A program made the position numbers and the translations under genes. The notes beneath the pieces were generated by a model that was not told where the DNA came from, searched no databases, and saw only the letters and a list, made by a program, of their open reading frames with translations. Below are positions 35,943-45,166 of a stretch of 64,000 bases of DNA, piece by piece. Source of the DNA: Lysinibacillus sp. 2017 (GTDB lineage Bacteria; Bacillota; Bacilli; Bacillales_A; Planococcaceae); NCBI RefSeq assembly GCF_003073375.1, contig NZ_CP029002.1:1908001-1972000 (forward strand), read 5' to 3'. Position 1 is the first letter of the stretch. Each line of letters begins with the position of its first letter.

Positions 35943-37877
35943 ATGGCGATAATTAAAGTGTCAACCTCTGTTTTTTCGAAATTCAAAACAGTAGAACGCG
36001 CATTACAAAAAGCGTTGCATGATGATGAAATTTTACTTGCAGCTGGTAAATATGTTGAAACAATAACGATTAAAAAACAGGTCACAATTACGGCAAAAGT
36101 AATGGATCACGTCTTTTTAGAAGGTGTGATTTTCATACCAAAAGCAAGTCATGTCACATTTAAAAATTTAACGATTCATCCAACAACCCAGCTTTTTGTT
36201 GAAGGTACGATTACATTAACTAACTGCACATTTATCGGTGCTGCCTCGAATGTTCTTTTATCTTTAAATAATGGACGTGCATTTGTTGAAAAATGTCATT
36301 TTAGTGGTGCAAGTGATGTCGGTGTCGTACTTATTAATCACAGTTATGCAGAATTTGAAAACTGTTATTTCGAAAACAACGAAAAATCTCATTTATTATT
36401 AGATCAATCCACGGCAATATTAAAAAATTGCGAGTTATTAAAATCTCAACACGCTATTTGGTTGAAATCTGATTCAAAAATAAACACTGAAAACGTGAAA
36501 ATCCATCACCATAGTGGAACGCAAATTATCGTGCAAGATCAATCTACGTTCATTGATTATGGTAGTTCGATTGAGCATGGTGAAGGAAATGGACTTTTCG
36601 CTTCTGAAAAATCCATGATTGAACTAAATAGTACAGTCATACAGCATCATCAACTGCCTCAGCTATGGATTCAAAAGAGCCAATTGAATTTGTCTAATTG
36701 TCAAATTCAACACGGCAAGGAATCTGGCCTTATGCTGCGAGAGTTTTCTGAAGGAACAATTACGAATACATTATTTGCCTATCATAAAATCGCCAATGTT
36801 CAATTGACTTTAGAATCATTACTTAATATGACCGATAGTCAAATTCATAGCTGCCAAGGTGTTGGTGTACAAGTAAAAGAAAAATCCATTATCAATTTTA
36901 TTAATACAACATTCGCTGATAATGTATTGCCGCAACTTTTCGTAACTGAAAAATCCATTTGCACAGTTAAAGAAGCTACCATTAAAAACGGGAAGCAAGT
37001 CGGAGTTTTTGTTGAAAAAGATGCTTCTTGTTCCATTGTTGATAGCCACATTATCAATCATGAAAATACTGCCATAACCGTAATAGGTGCTGAATTATTT
37101 ATATTAGATTCGGACATTTCTCAAAATAAAGGCAACGGGATTTTAGTAGTCAATGAATCGACTGCTACGATTGAAAATTGTACTTTTAACGAAAATAATA
37201 TGCCTCATATTGCTGGGAAGGAAAAAGCCTCTGTTTCAATTTCACAAAGCAAGTTTACTGGAGGAAAAAGCGTATTTATGGTTGAAAATTGTAGCTTAAA
37301 CATTAAAGAGAGTGAGTTTTTAGATGGTACTGGGGTGCAAATTGAAATTGTTGGACAGACGAGGGCAACTATTCATAAAAGTAAAGTATCAGGTGGAAAG
37401 AGTAATGCCATCAAGGTGATGAAAGATGCGATGCTGCAAATTAGTGAAAGTCAAATTTCAACACATAAATTACCACAAATTGTCGTTAATGACAGTTCCA
37501 TCATCTTTAAAAACAATGAATTATTACAGGGTGATAAAAATGGGTTTATTATCGAAAACCATTCTGAAGTACTGATTCAAGATTCGTTTATTTCTAATCA
37601 CCGTTATCCACAAATTTGGATTGATTTGCATTCGACAGTTGATTTGAAGTCAACACAGCTTACAGAAGGTCAAGAATCCGATATTTATGTTCAAAATAAT
37701 TCAACTGTCCATGCATCGAACTGCATTATTCAAAATGATAAATTCCAATTCAATATTCAAGCAGTCAATCATTCGAAAATTAATCTCGTTCAATCAACTG
37801 TCGGAAATTCTATAGGCGACACATTTTATAGTGAAAATAACAGTGAGATTACCCATAATTTAGATGAAGTAAACTAA
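35943..37877 (+). CDS. Right-handed parallel beta-helix protein, no signal peptide
   Basis: The 644-residue protein is almost entirely right-handed beta-helix: repeats of about 23 residues, paired into units near 46, each with hydrophobic strand positions and Asn/Gly/Ser turns (for example LPQLWIQKSQLNLSNCQI and LPQLFVTEKSICTVKEATI). The opening FKTVERALQKALHDDEILLAAGKYVE is the usual cap of NosD-like repeats. No signal peptide, anchor or catalytic residues of polysaccharide lyases are visible, so it should be cytosolic and may be a scaffold. AGGAGG precedes the ATG. It diverges from the RavA/ViaA-like operon and ends at a strong terminator. Confidence 0.85.
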   Translation: MAIIKVSTSVFSKFKTVERALQKALHDDEILLAAGKYVETITIKKQVTITAKVMDHVFLEGVIFIPKASHVTFKNLTIHPTTQLFVEGTITLTNCTFIGAASNVLLSLNNGRAFVEKCHFSGASDVGVVLINHSYAEFENCYFENNEKSHLLLDQSTAILKNCELLKSQHAIWLKSDSKINTENVKIHHHSGTQIIVQDQSTFIDYGSSIEHGEGNGLFASEKSMIELNSTVIQHHQLPQLWIQKSQLNLSNCQIQHGKESGLMLREFSEGTITNTLFAYHKIANVQLTLESLLNMTDSQIHSCQGVGVQVKEKSIINFINTTFADNVLPQLFVTEKSICTVKEATIKNGKQVGVFVEKDASCSIVDSHIINHENTAITVIGAELFILDSDISQNKGNGILVVNESTATIENCTFNENNMPHIAGKEKASVSISQSKFTGGKSVFMVENCSLNIKESEFLDGTGVQIEIVGQTRATIHKSKVSGGKSNAIKVMKDAMLQISESQISTHKLPQIVVNDSSIIFKNNELLQGDKNGFIIENHSEVLIQDSFISNHRYPQIWIDLHSTVDLKSTQLTEGQESDIYVQNNSTVHASNCIIQNDKFQFNIQAVNHSKINLVQSTVGNSIGDTFYSENNSEITHNLDEVN

Positions 37878-37882
37878 ACTTC

Positions 37883-37912
37883 GGCCCGAGTCTAACATGA
37901 TTCGGGCCTTTT
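37883..37912 (+). terminator. Terminator of the beta-helix gene
   Basis: GGCCCGA and TCGGGCC arms are followed by four T. Confidence 0.9.
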
Positions 37913-37969
37913 GCATTCCAAAATCTTATAAATAAACATATAAAAGTTTTCAACACGGGCTTTTTATGA

Positions 37970-38106
37970 GAAAATAGTTCGTTGGAAAGGAAGTAATTAA
38001 AACGAAGACTACGTTAACGAAAATCCCCCCAAACGATAATCTTGGGAGTCTACGAGATGAAGAAACACTGAGCAGCTAAATTTTATACAATATAAAGGAG
38101 TCCATT
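37970..38106 (+). promoter_or_regulatory. Structured 5' leader of the DMT transporter gene, class unknown
   Basis: Nested pairings are visible: TTCGT with ACGAA, AGACT with AGTCT and CCCAA with TTGGG, in the 130 bases before a good AAGGAG ribosome site. It matches no riboswitch class I know, including the guanidine classes common near exporters. A cis-acting RNA is inference. Confidence 0.35.
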
Positions 38107-39015
38107 ATGTGGTTTATTTTTGCTATACTCACTGCTCTATCATGGGGCTGTGCTGATTTATTTTATAAAAAGGGTTCAAATCCAGATGATAAGTTTAGTC
38201 ACTTAAAAATTGTCATTATGGTTGGATTAGTAATGGGGATTCATGGTGTATTTTACATGGTTTCAAATAATTTGACTTTTGATTTTTTTGAAATGATTAG
38301 ATATCTTCCTGTATCGTTTTTTTATATTTTATCCATGACTATTGGTTATATCGGATTGAGATACATAGCTTTGTCTATATCCTCACCTATTCAAAATTCT
38401 TCTGGTGTCATTACGAGTATTTTACTTTTCGCATTTTTCTCTTATTCGTTTAATTCATTAGAATTAACTGGAATATTCCTAATAACAGTTGGTGTAATTT
38501 TATTAGGTATACTAGAGCGTAAATACGAAATAAAAGAAATTAAAAACACGCTAACTAAAGAAGATAAGAAGTATCAAATTGGTTTTTTAGCAATTATGTT
38601 CCCTATTATCTATGCAATATTAGATGGTACAGGTACATTTTTAGATGGCGTTTATTTAGATGAAATGAAGCTAATTACTGAAGATAATGCATTATTAGCA
38701 TATGAATTTACCTTTGCCATCTGTGCTGTCATTTCGTATATCTATTTACGAATGTTTAAGAAAATTAAAATTAACTTATTCAAGGAAAAAACGAAATTAT
38801 CGGCTGCCCTATTTGAAACAGTTGGCCAATATTTCTATGTATTTGCGATGGCGAAGAATGCAATTATTTCTGCCCCATTAATTGCTTCATATAGTATCTT
38901 CTCAATTATCTTATCGAGACTATTTTTGAAGGAAAAATTAACTAAGGTACAGTATTTAGTAATTGTGATGGTTATGTTAGGTATTATACTTTTAGGGGTA
39001 TCTGACGAATTATAA
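38107..39015 (+). CDS. DMT-superfamily permease
   Basis: Ten membrane helices in 302 residues with an EamA/RhaT-like layout: it starts MWFIFAILTALSWGCADLFYK, has a long cytosolic loop (about 140-158, KYEIKEIKNTLTKEDKKYQ) between halves and ends LGIILLGVSDEL. The FLKEKLTKVQYLVIV stretch in helix 9/10 is the DMT signature. Substrate unknown. A possible structured leader precedes it and a perfect terminator follows. Confidence 0.85.
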   Translation: MWFIFAILTALSWGCADLFYKKGSNPDDKFSHLKIVIMVGLVMGIHGVFYMVSNNLTFDFFEMIRYLPVSFFYILSMTIGYIGLRYIALSISSPIQNSSGVITSILLFAFFSYSFNSLELTGIFLITVGVILLGILERKYEIKEIKNTLTKEDKKYQIGFLAIMFPIIYAILDGTGTFLDGVYLDEMKLITEDNALLAYEFTFAICAVISYIYLRMFKKIKINLFKEKTKLSAALFETVGQYFYVFAMAKNAIISAPLIASYSIFSIILSRLFLKEKLTKVQYLVIVMVMLGIILLGVSDEL

Positions 39016-39017
39016 GG

Positions 39018-39063
39018 AAAAGAGACTAATCTTTAGATTAAATCCAATGATTAGTCTCTTTTT
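39018..39063 (+). terminator. Terminator of the DMT permease gene
   Basis: AAAAGAGACTAATC and GATTAGTCTCTTTTT form a 14-pair stem. Confidence 0.9.
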
Positions 39064-39100
39064 ATATGGATTAATATTCACGTACTTCGGGGCTTTTGTA

Positions 39101-40930
39101 TTACATATTAATCAGCTGTGGTAATTCAGGTAAATCCGATTTTACATCATTTTCTGTTAAACTTAGCCCCATCAATTTATATTTCGATTCAAATTCTAAC
39201 TGCGCCATTAAATCATTTGACTCACCAATATTTAATCGTTTATACAATGCTTGATGCGTCAAATCAACCGCGCAAATGCATTCAATCGTATTACGAATAT
39301 GTACCTTTTCCTGCTCCATTAAAGGTAAATCCCCTTCAAACAAGTTGGGAACGACCGCATCACGTAAAAATGCTTGTGCTTCTACAATACAATTAAATTC
39401 CGTTAATTTATTCGCATACGATTTCAAATAAATTCGTTCATTTTCACGTTGTAAGTTTAAATCACTAACTTGATTAATAATGGACTTCAAACGCATTGCA
39501 GCTAATTCATTTAAACGATTTTGTACTGTATATAAGTTTTTACATACAAATTGCTCGTACTTTTTAATAAGCTCCATTTTGTCCTGACATTGCTGTTGCA
39601 ACTTGTTTAATGACTGAATACGATCTAATGTCACATGATCTAAAGCATCTGCGTTTATTGGAATAATTAGTGCATTGCCCGTCAATTTTTTATATTGCTT
39701 TTCTAGACGTGTAAATTCCATTGAATAATCAACATGCAATTTACGATAATCACGCACATTCTTTTGATACATTATCGCAATCTCTTCGAACTTTTCAACA
39801 AGCGGATCGCGCAAATATAAATCTCCAGCTAGTTTTTGAAGCAATTGATACAAAGTTTGTACTTCTTTAAACACCTTACTTACATTTTGGTATTCATCTT
39901 CGTATGAGGCGATTAACGCTAAATCACGTTGTTGGCGAGTAAACTCGAATTCCAAGTCCGATGAGTAACGTTCAACATTTTCAAATGCCGATATATACGG
40001 CTCGCGCGAAGGAATGATTTCAATTTCTTTGCGTAAGCGTTCCAGCCAATGAACAAATAACTCCGTTACATGACGTGTTTTCTTTTCCTGGTTGTTCACT
40101 AATCGATAAATTAATTGCGTCAGTTCGGTAATTTTTGAATCGATTAAAATTTGAGAATCATTTGTTTTACGTGCTTGCATTGCTAATAACGCAGAAACAG
40201 CAACCGTTTTACCAATTTTATCACCGTATCGTTCTTTTTCAGATGCAATAAATTGATGGACGTTTTTAGTAGCTTCATCAATGCCATTAACAATTAAATG
40301 TGGCTTATGACCAAATGATTGTAATTTATTTAAGAAATTAGTTTCGTCTTCTGTCGCTACTGAGCCATTTCGTAAAACCCAAAAAATTTCATCGACACGT
40401 TGTAAAATCGAATGTGAGAAATAAGCAGTGTTATTAGGACCTACTTCAAGCGCTGTTGAATCAATAATCGTTACACTCTTTAACAAATCGTGTTTAATAT
40501 ATACCTCTATGTAATCTAAGTGCTCGCGAATAATTTGCGCACTAAATGTATCCGAAACGGTTAGTAAATGTAATTTTGAAATATCAAATGTTGCAACCAT
40601 ACCGTCTAAAAAGATTGCTTTAATGCACTCTTCCTCGCCATAACGTAAAAATGTATTTGTATTTGTTGGCAGATTGGTATGATCTTCTAATAAAGCACGT
40701 CCTATTAGACTATTAATTAAGGTTGTTTTACCTACTCGTTCTTTCCCTAAAATAAGTATGATTGGTTGGCTTTCCGCATCATCGATAATTCGTTTTAAAC
40801 GTCTTGTCGTATCTTTTACGTATGAATTTTGCGATAAAATAACATGTAACGGTTTTAGACGTTCTATTAATTGCTCTAATGGTGAGGTATCATCTATCGT
40901 GTTTTGCTGGGTGTTTTGTATTTCAGTCAT
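39101..40930 (-). CDS. Dynamin-like GTPase
   Basis: The 609-residue protein has a GTPase domain in the first 250 residues (P-loop LGKERVGKTTL near 65, switch threonines in LPTNTNTFLRY, G3 as IIDSTAL, G4 as NGIDE) and then a long helical stalk predicted to be coiled-coil. Bacterial dynamin-like proteins (DynA, for example) act at membranes in fusion, repair or phage tolerance. The G3 motif lacks the usual glycine (DxxG) and G4 has NG for NK, so turnover may be slow. Membrane contact is not obvious from the sequence. It is monocistronic on the minus strand. Confidence 0.8.
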   Translation of the reverse strand: MTEIQNTQQNTIDDTSPLEQLIERLKPLHVILSQNSYVKDTTRRLKRIIDDAESQPIILILGKERVGKTTLINSLIGRALLEDHTNLPTNTNTFLRYGEEECIKAIFLDGMVATFDISKLHLLTVSDTFSAQIIREHLDYIEVYIKHDLLKSVTIIDSTALEVGPNNTAYFSHSILQRVDEIFWVLRNGSVATEDETNFLNKLQSFGHKPHLIVNGIDEATKNVHQFIASEKERYGDKIGKTVAVSALLAMQARKTNDSQILIDSKITELTQLIYRLVNNQEKKTRHVTELFVHWLERLRKEIEIIPSREPYISAFENVERYSSDLEFEFTRQQRDLALIASYEDEYQNVSKVFKEVQTLYQLLQKLAGDLYLRDPLVEKFEEIAIMYQKNVRDYRKLHVDYSMEFTRLEKQYKKLTGNALIIPINADALDHVTLDRIQSLNKLQQQCQDKMELIKKYEQFVCKNLYTVQNRLNELAAMRLKSIINQVSDLNLQRENERIYLKSYANKLTEFNCIVEAQAFLRDAVVPNLFEGDLPLMEQEKVHIRNTIECICAVDLTHQALYKRLNIGESNDLMAQLEFESKYKLMGLSLTENDVKSDLPELPQLINM

Positions 40931-41116
40931 CTGCCTAACCCCTTCAACTGTTTAATACTTCTATTATACGCATTCCTATTTTTTCTTGAATATGGAAAAA
41001 TGAGTTTCCTGGTAAATTGAGACATGTGACATAGACATAAAATTCATAAATAGGAACAAATACATATAGTTAACTAGAATTTGTGCGATGATTATTACAA
41101 TTAAATGAATAACGTC

Positions 41117-41144
41117 TTGCTCAATATAGTTGTCATGATATGAT
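41117..41144 (+). promoter_or_regulatory. Candidate sigma-A promoter of the SulP gene
   Basis: TTGCTC, 16 bases, TATGAT, about 30 bases before the ATG of the SulP gene. Confidence 0.45.
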
Positions 41145-41173
41145 AGAAAAAGATTAAAAGAAGGAGTTTTTGT

Positions 41174-42607
41174 ATGTATAGTTTACGTGAGCAATGGTTC
41201 GGAAATGTACGTGCAGATGTATTAGCAGGACTTGTTGTTGCACTCGCACTTATCCCTGAAGCAATTGCTTTTTCTATTTTAGCAGGAGTAGATCCAATGG
41301 TCGGCTTATATGCGTCCTTTGTCATTGCCGTGACGATCAGTTTTGTTGGTGGACGACCTGCCATGATTTCCGCCGCAACAGGTGCGATGGCCATCGTTAT
41401 CGTTACACTTGTAAAAGACCACGGGTTGCAATATTTATTGGCAGCAACGGTTTTAACGGGTCTTATTCAAATTCTATTTGGCGTGTTTAAAATCGCTCGA
41501 TTAATGAAGTTCATTCCAAATGCTGTCATGATTGGTTTTGTAAATTCTTTAGCCATTTTAGTATTTATCGCACAAACCCCACATTTCATTGGGGGAAGTT
41601 TAATGACTTGGTTATTTTTACTGCTGACGATTGTATTAATCTATGCCATTCCTTATGTTATTAAAGGGATACCCGCGCCACTTATTGCAGTTGTCATTTT
41701 ATCGATTGTAGCTGTATATTCTGGTATTAATTTAAAAACCGTTGGCGATATGGGCACTATCAGTCAGTCGTTACCTTCATTTTTGATTCCTGATATTCCT
41801 TGGACATTTGAAACACTGATGATTATTTTACCCTATTCGTTAGCACTTGCTGTCGTTGGTCTTGTAGAATCGCTACTTACTGCATCGATTTTAGATGATA
41901 TGACGACTAGTGATAGTGATAAAAATAAAGAAGCGCGTGGACAAGGAATTGCCAATGTGATTAATGGTTTCTTTGGTGGTATGGCTGGCTGTGCTATGAT
42001 TGGGCAATCCGTTATTAATGTCAAATCAGGTGGTCGCGGTCGCTTATCAACATTTGTTGCTGGTGCGTTTTTAATGTTTTTAATTTTAGTGTTAGGCGAT
42101 TTTGTTGTACAAATACCTATGCCGGTTTTAGCAGGTGTTATGATTGTTGTATGTATCACTCAATTTGATTGGCATTCATTTAAATACGCTGTTACTGCAC
42201 CGAAAAAAGATGTGTTTGTCATGCTATTAACAATAGTCGTCGTTCTCTATACACATAACTTAGCAATCGGTGTTGTCGCAGGAATTGTCGTTAGTGCGCT
42301 ATTTTTCGTTAATGAAATTTCACGGGTTAAAGTAACTCAAAACGGCGCTACATTTAACGTTACTGGCCAGCTATTCTTCGCTTCAACGGAAAGCTTTGTG
42401 AACTACTTTAAATCACAAACAATTAATGAGACTTCCATTATTATTAACTTTGAAAATGCAAAAGTATGGGACGATTCAGCTGTTGGTTCTTTATTAAAGG
42501 TTAAGGATCTTTTAAAGGCGAAAGGTATTACAATTACCTATAAAGGAATAGATGAATCTGGTAAGCAGTTAATGAGAAAATTAACGGGCAATACAATGAT
42601 TGATTAG
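41174..42607 (+). CDS. SulP-family anion transporter with STAS domain
   Basis: The 477-residue protein has the SulP membrane core (about 14 short helices; [18 protein letters not shown] and [11 protein letters not shown]) and a C-terminal STAS domain (about 395-475, [20 protein letters not shown]). Related bacterial SulP proteins carry sulfate, bicarbonate or dicarboxylates; the substrate is not settled. A universal stress protein gene follows 11 bases on, a combination seen repeatedly with SulP. AAGGAG precedes the ATG. Confidence 0.92.
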   Translation: MYSLREQWFGNVRADVLAGLVVALALIPEAIAFSILAGVDPMVGLYASFVIAVTISFVGGRPAMISAATGAMAIVIVTLVKDHGLQYLLAATVLTGLIQILFGVFKIARLMKFIPNAVMIGFVNSLAILVFIAQTPHFIGGSLMTWLFLLLTIVLIYAIPYVIKGIPAPLIAVVILSIVAVYSGINLKTVGDMGTISQSLPSFLIPDIPWTFETLMIILPYSLALAVVGLVESLLTASILDDMTTSDSDKNKEARGQGIANVINGFFGGMAGCAMIGQSVINVKSGGRGRLSTFVAGAFLMFLILVLGDFVVQIPMPVLAGVMIVVCITQFDWHSFKYAVTAPKKDVFVMLLTIVVVLYTHNLAIGVVAGIVVSALFFVNEISRVKVTQNGATFNVTGQLFFASTESFVNYFKSQTINETSIIINFENAKVWDDSAVGSLLKVKDLLKAKGITITYKGIDESGKQLMRKLTGNTMID

Positions 42608-42618
42608 GGGGAATTGGC

Positions 42619-43038
42619 ATGTATCCACATATTTTACTTGCTGCAGATGGCTCAGAAAATTCAATTCGTGCGGCAAAAGAAGCATTAAAAATCGCGAAAT
42701 GTGGCGATAAAACAAAGGTCACTATTTTATTTGTCATTGATGTAGAAAAAGTAAAAACCGAAGTACTTCATGCGCAATCCATAGATAGCTTATATATGGA
42801 GCGACGCCAAAAGTTAGTGCCCATTGAACAACTTTTTGAATCGGAAAATTTGAATTTTAACGTTCAGATGACACACGGGACACCTGGTCCTGAAATTATT
42901 AAATTTGCGAATACACAGAATGTTGATTTAGTCATTATCGGCAGTCGTGGATTAAATGGTTTGCAAGAGATGGTATTAGGTAGCGTTTCCCATAAAGTGA
43001 TGAAACGTGTCAACTGTCCTGCCATGCTAGTCAAATAA
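42619..43038 (+). CDS. Universal stress protein (UspA family)
   Basis: The 139-residue protein has the Usp fold: N-terminal ILLAADGSENS, and the ATP-binding GSRGLNGLQEMVLGSVSHKV followed by CPAMLVK. It is co-transcribed with the SulP gene, 11 bases behind it, and may gate or sense the transporter, which is inference. A strong terminator follows. Confidence 0.95.
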   Translation: MYPHILLAADGSENSIRAAKEALKIAKCGDKTKVTILFVIDVEKVKTEVLHAQSIDSLYMERRQKLVPIEQLFESENLNFNVQMTHGTPGPEIIKFANTQNVDLVIIGSRGLNGLQEMVLGSVSHKVMKRVNCPAMLVK

Positions 43039-43081
43039 AGAAACTCTTCACAAATTTATAATTTCCTTAACAATAAAAATA

Positions 43082-43116
43082 AGCGGTTCACTTCAATTAT
43101 AATGAAGTGAACCGCT
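43082..43116 (+). terminator. Terminator of the SulP-Usp operon
   Basis: A 14-pair AGCGGTTCACTTCA stem and CTTTTAATT. Confidence 0.9.
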
Positions 43117-43191
43117 CTTTTAATTACTTCTACAACATGTTCAAAACCAATAAGATGTTCCTGCCAGTCATTTATGCTTTATGAATCGCAA

Positions 43192-43749
43192 TTACTTTTG
43201 ACGACAATGGCAATTGAGCGTATGATCATTCACCATTCCTACCGCTTGCATAAAGGAATAGCAAATCGTGCTCCCTACAAATTTAAAGCCGTCTTTTTTT
43301 AATTGCTTGCTCATATGGTCACTTAATTCAGTTGTGATAGGCATATCTTTAATGGTTTCCCAATGATTTATAAGGGGTTTTCCATCAACAAATGACCAAA
43401 TATAATTTGAGAATGAACCATGCTGTTGTTGGATTTTTAAATAGCTTTCTGCATTCGTTTTGACACTTGCAATTTTTAGTCGATTACGAATAATGCGTTC
43501 ATCTTCCTTTAGTGCGGCTAATTTTGCATCATCATAAAGGACAATTTTTTTAGCGTCAAAATTATCAAAGGCAGCGCGATATCCTTCACGACGTTTTAGG
43601 ATCGTTAACCAACTTAGTCCTGCTTGAGCCCCTTCTAAACAGATCATTTCAAATAATTGTTGATCATCTGAAATCGGTACGCCCCATTCTTCATCATGAT
43701 ATTTCACATATATTGGTTCATCTAATTTTACCCATGAACATCGTTCCAT
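43192..43749 (-). CDS. tag: DNA-3-methyladenine glycosylase I
   Basis: Tag removes 3-methyladenine from alkylated DNA. The 185-residue protein starts MERCSWV, with the zinc cysteine at position 4 and its paired residues in HTLNCHC at the C-terminus, and carries YHDEEWGVP and EGAQAGLSWLTILKRR, the family signature. ATG at 43749 is chosen for its GAGGTG ribosome site; a longer upstream frame has none and would overlap the divergent TetR gene. Base-excision repair role is firm. Confidence 0.92.
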   Translation of the reverse strand: MERCSWVKLDEPIYVKYHDEEWGVPISDDQQLFEMICLEGAQAGLSWLTILKRREGYRAAFDNFDAKKIVLYDDAKLAALKEDERIIRNRLKIASVKTNAESYLKIQQQHGSFSNYIWSFVDGKPLINHWETIKDMPITTELSDHMSKQLKKDGFKFVGSTICYSFMQAVGMVNDHTLNCHCRQK

Positions 43750-43853
43750 ACACTCACCTCGTTTTAAGATAGCTTCACTGTAAAGTATCTTTCTTGTATT
43801 CGCAATGACAATATGATAAATTCTAACTGACGAACGGTAGGAAGGTGAATGAT

Positions 43854-44414
43854 ATGACAAAAAATCAAATTATGGAAGCGGCTTTATTTAATTTTGGCGA
43901 GCATGGCTATAATGGTGGGTCATTAGCACAAATTGCCGAACAAGTTGGCATTAAAAAGCAATCGATTTATACGTATTTTAAAAGTAAGGACGAAATTTAT
44001 TTAACAATTGCCAAAAATGCGATGCAAACTGAGCTCGATTTTATGAAACAATCCATTGAAGCTAGGATGAATGAGTCATTAAATTCTGGTTTATTTCCAT
44101 TATTAACGGTCATACAGCAACGATTTTCTGAAAAAGCGAGTACGAAATTTTTTATTACTTCAACATTTTTAACACCAAAACATTTAGAAAATCCTTTATT
44201 AGAACAAACGTATTTTTATTTAGATTCATTAGAAGTATTATTTATTCGTTATTTCGAAGCACAGCCAATTACAGTTTCTCCTGAAATAGCGGCAAATAGC
44301 TTTTTAGCAATACTTGATAGTCTATATGTCGAAATGTTATATGGTGGCGAAGCGAGATTTGAAAAACGTTTACAAGCCTGTTGGCACGTATTCTATCGAG
44401 GAATAACAAATTGA
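43854..44414 (+). CDS. TetR-family regulator of the SMR operon
   Basis: The 186-residue protein has a TetR DNA-binding domain (FGEHGYNGGSLAQIAEQVG then KKQSIYTYFKSKDEI). An in-frame GTG at 43845 lies in the ribosome site, so the ATG at 43854, six bases after GGAAGGTG, is used. Two small multidrug resistance genes follow in the same direction after 11 bases. The regulator-SMR-SMR order matches B. subtilis yvdT-yvdS-yvdR, so it probably represses its own operon. Confidence 0.88.
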   Translation: MTKNQIMEAALFNFGEHGYNGGSLAQIAEQVGIKKQSIYTYFKSKDEIYLTIAKNAMQTELDFMKQSIEARMNESLNSGLFPLLTVIQQRFSEKASTKFFITSTFLTPKHLENPLLEQTYFYLDSLEVLFIRYFEAQPITVSPEIAANSFLAILDSLYVEMLYGGEARFEKRLQACWHVFYRGITN

Positions 44415-44425
44415 GGTGAAGAATT

Positions 44426-44764
44426 TTGACAAAATATTGGATTCTTGTTTTATTAGCAGGCCTTATTGAAATTATTTGGGCAATGGGTTTAAAATACGCA
44501 ACGTCTATTTGGATGTGGGCAGGTGTAGTTGCACTTATTGTCCTCTCCTTTTATATTTTAATCATTGCAACAGAGAAGTTACCCGTTTCTACGGTTTATG
44601 CGGTTTTCACAGGTATTGGTACTGCAGGCACCGTCATTGTTGAAACAGTATTATTTAACGAACCATTCAGCCTTTCAAAAATCGGCTTTATCGCCCTATT
44701 ACTTTTAGGTGTTATTGGACTGAAACTCCTTACAAATGAGCCTAAAGAAACGAGGGATGCATAA
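44426..44764 (+). CDS. SMR-family multidrug efflux subunit 1
   Basis: The 112 residues form four membrane helices with the conserved glutamate in LAGLIEIIWAMGLKYA, the proton and drug site. Start is TTG after GAGGTG. It is shorter on charge at the C-terminus than its partner and overlaps the partner's start by one base. Paired SMR proteins work as heterodimers in Bacillus (YkkCD, YvdSR), exporting cationic compounds. Confidence 0.92.
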   Translation: MTKYWILVLLAGLIEIIWAMGLKYATSIWMWAGVVALIVLSFYILIIATEKLPVSTVYAVFTGIGTAGTVIVETVLFNEPFSLSKIGFIALLLLGVIGLKLLTNEPKETRDA

Positions 44765-45078
44765 TGGCTTGGGTCTATTTAATTTTTGCGGGTCTTTTTG
44801 AAGTCGGCGGCGTAATTGGCATGAATAAAGTTGCACAAAAAAAATCGATTGCTAACTTTTCCTTTTTATTTGGTTCCTTTATTTTTAGTTTTACTCTATT
44901 AGCTTTCGCAATGAAAACATTGCCGATGGGTGTCTCCTATGCGGTCTGGACAGGTATCGGTACAGTTGGCGGAACATTAATTGGTATGTTTGTTTATAAC
45001 GAATCAAAAGATTGGAAAAGAATTTTGTTTATTTCGTTTATAATCATTGCAGTTGTCGGATTAAAGGTAACGCAGTAA
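44764..45078 (+). CDS. SMR-family multidrug efflux subunit 2
   Basis: The 104 residues have four helices and the key glutamate in FAGLFEVGGVIGMNK. TAATG overlaps the previous stop codon by one base, so the two subunits are translated together. The two proteins differ in their loop and tail charges, as expected of an asymmetric pair. Confidence 0.92.
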   Translation: MAWVYLIFAGLFEVGGVIGMNKVAQKKSIANFSFLFGSFIFSFTLLAFAMKTLPMGVSYAVWTGIGTVGGTLIGMFVYNESKDWKRILFISFIIIAVVGLKVTQ

Positions 45079-45098
45079 GATAGATGAGTAATTATAAT

Positions 45099-45128
45099 AC
45101 GCGAAATGACAAATTAATTTGCGTTTTT
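45099..45128 (+). terminator. Possible terminator of the SMR operon
   Basis: ACGC-AAAT and ATTT-GCGT with a one-base bulge and five T. It is imperfect. Confidence 0.55.
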
Positions 45129-45166
45129 CATTCTAAAAAAGCGTTACTATATTCGGAGGAACATAT

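Noticed and set aside
43750-43853. Guanidine (ykkC-type) riboswitch before the SMR operon
   Set aside because: The region is about 100 bases, without the conserved ykkC motifs; a TetR gene provides control.
43750-43860. 37-residue extension of the DNA glycosylase
   Set aside because: It would overlap the divergent TetR start and displaces the zinc cysteine from position 4.
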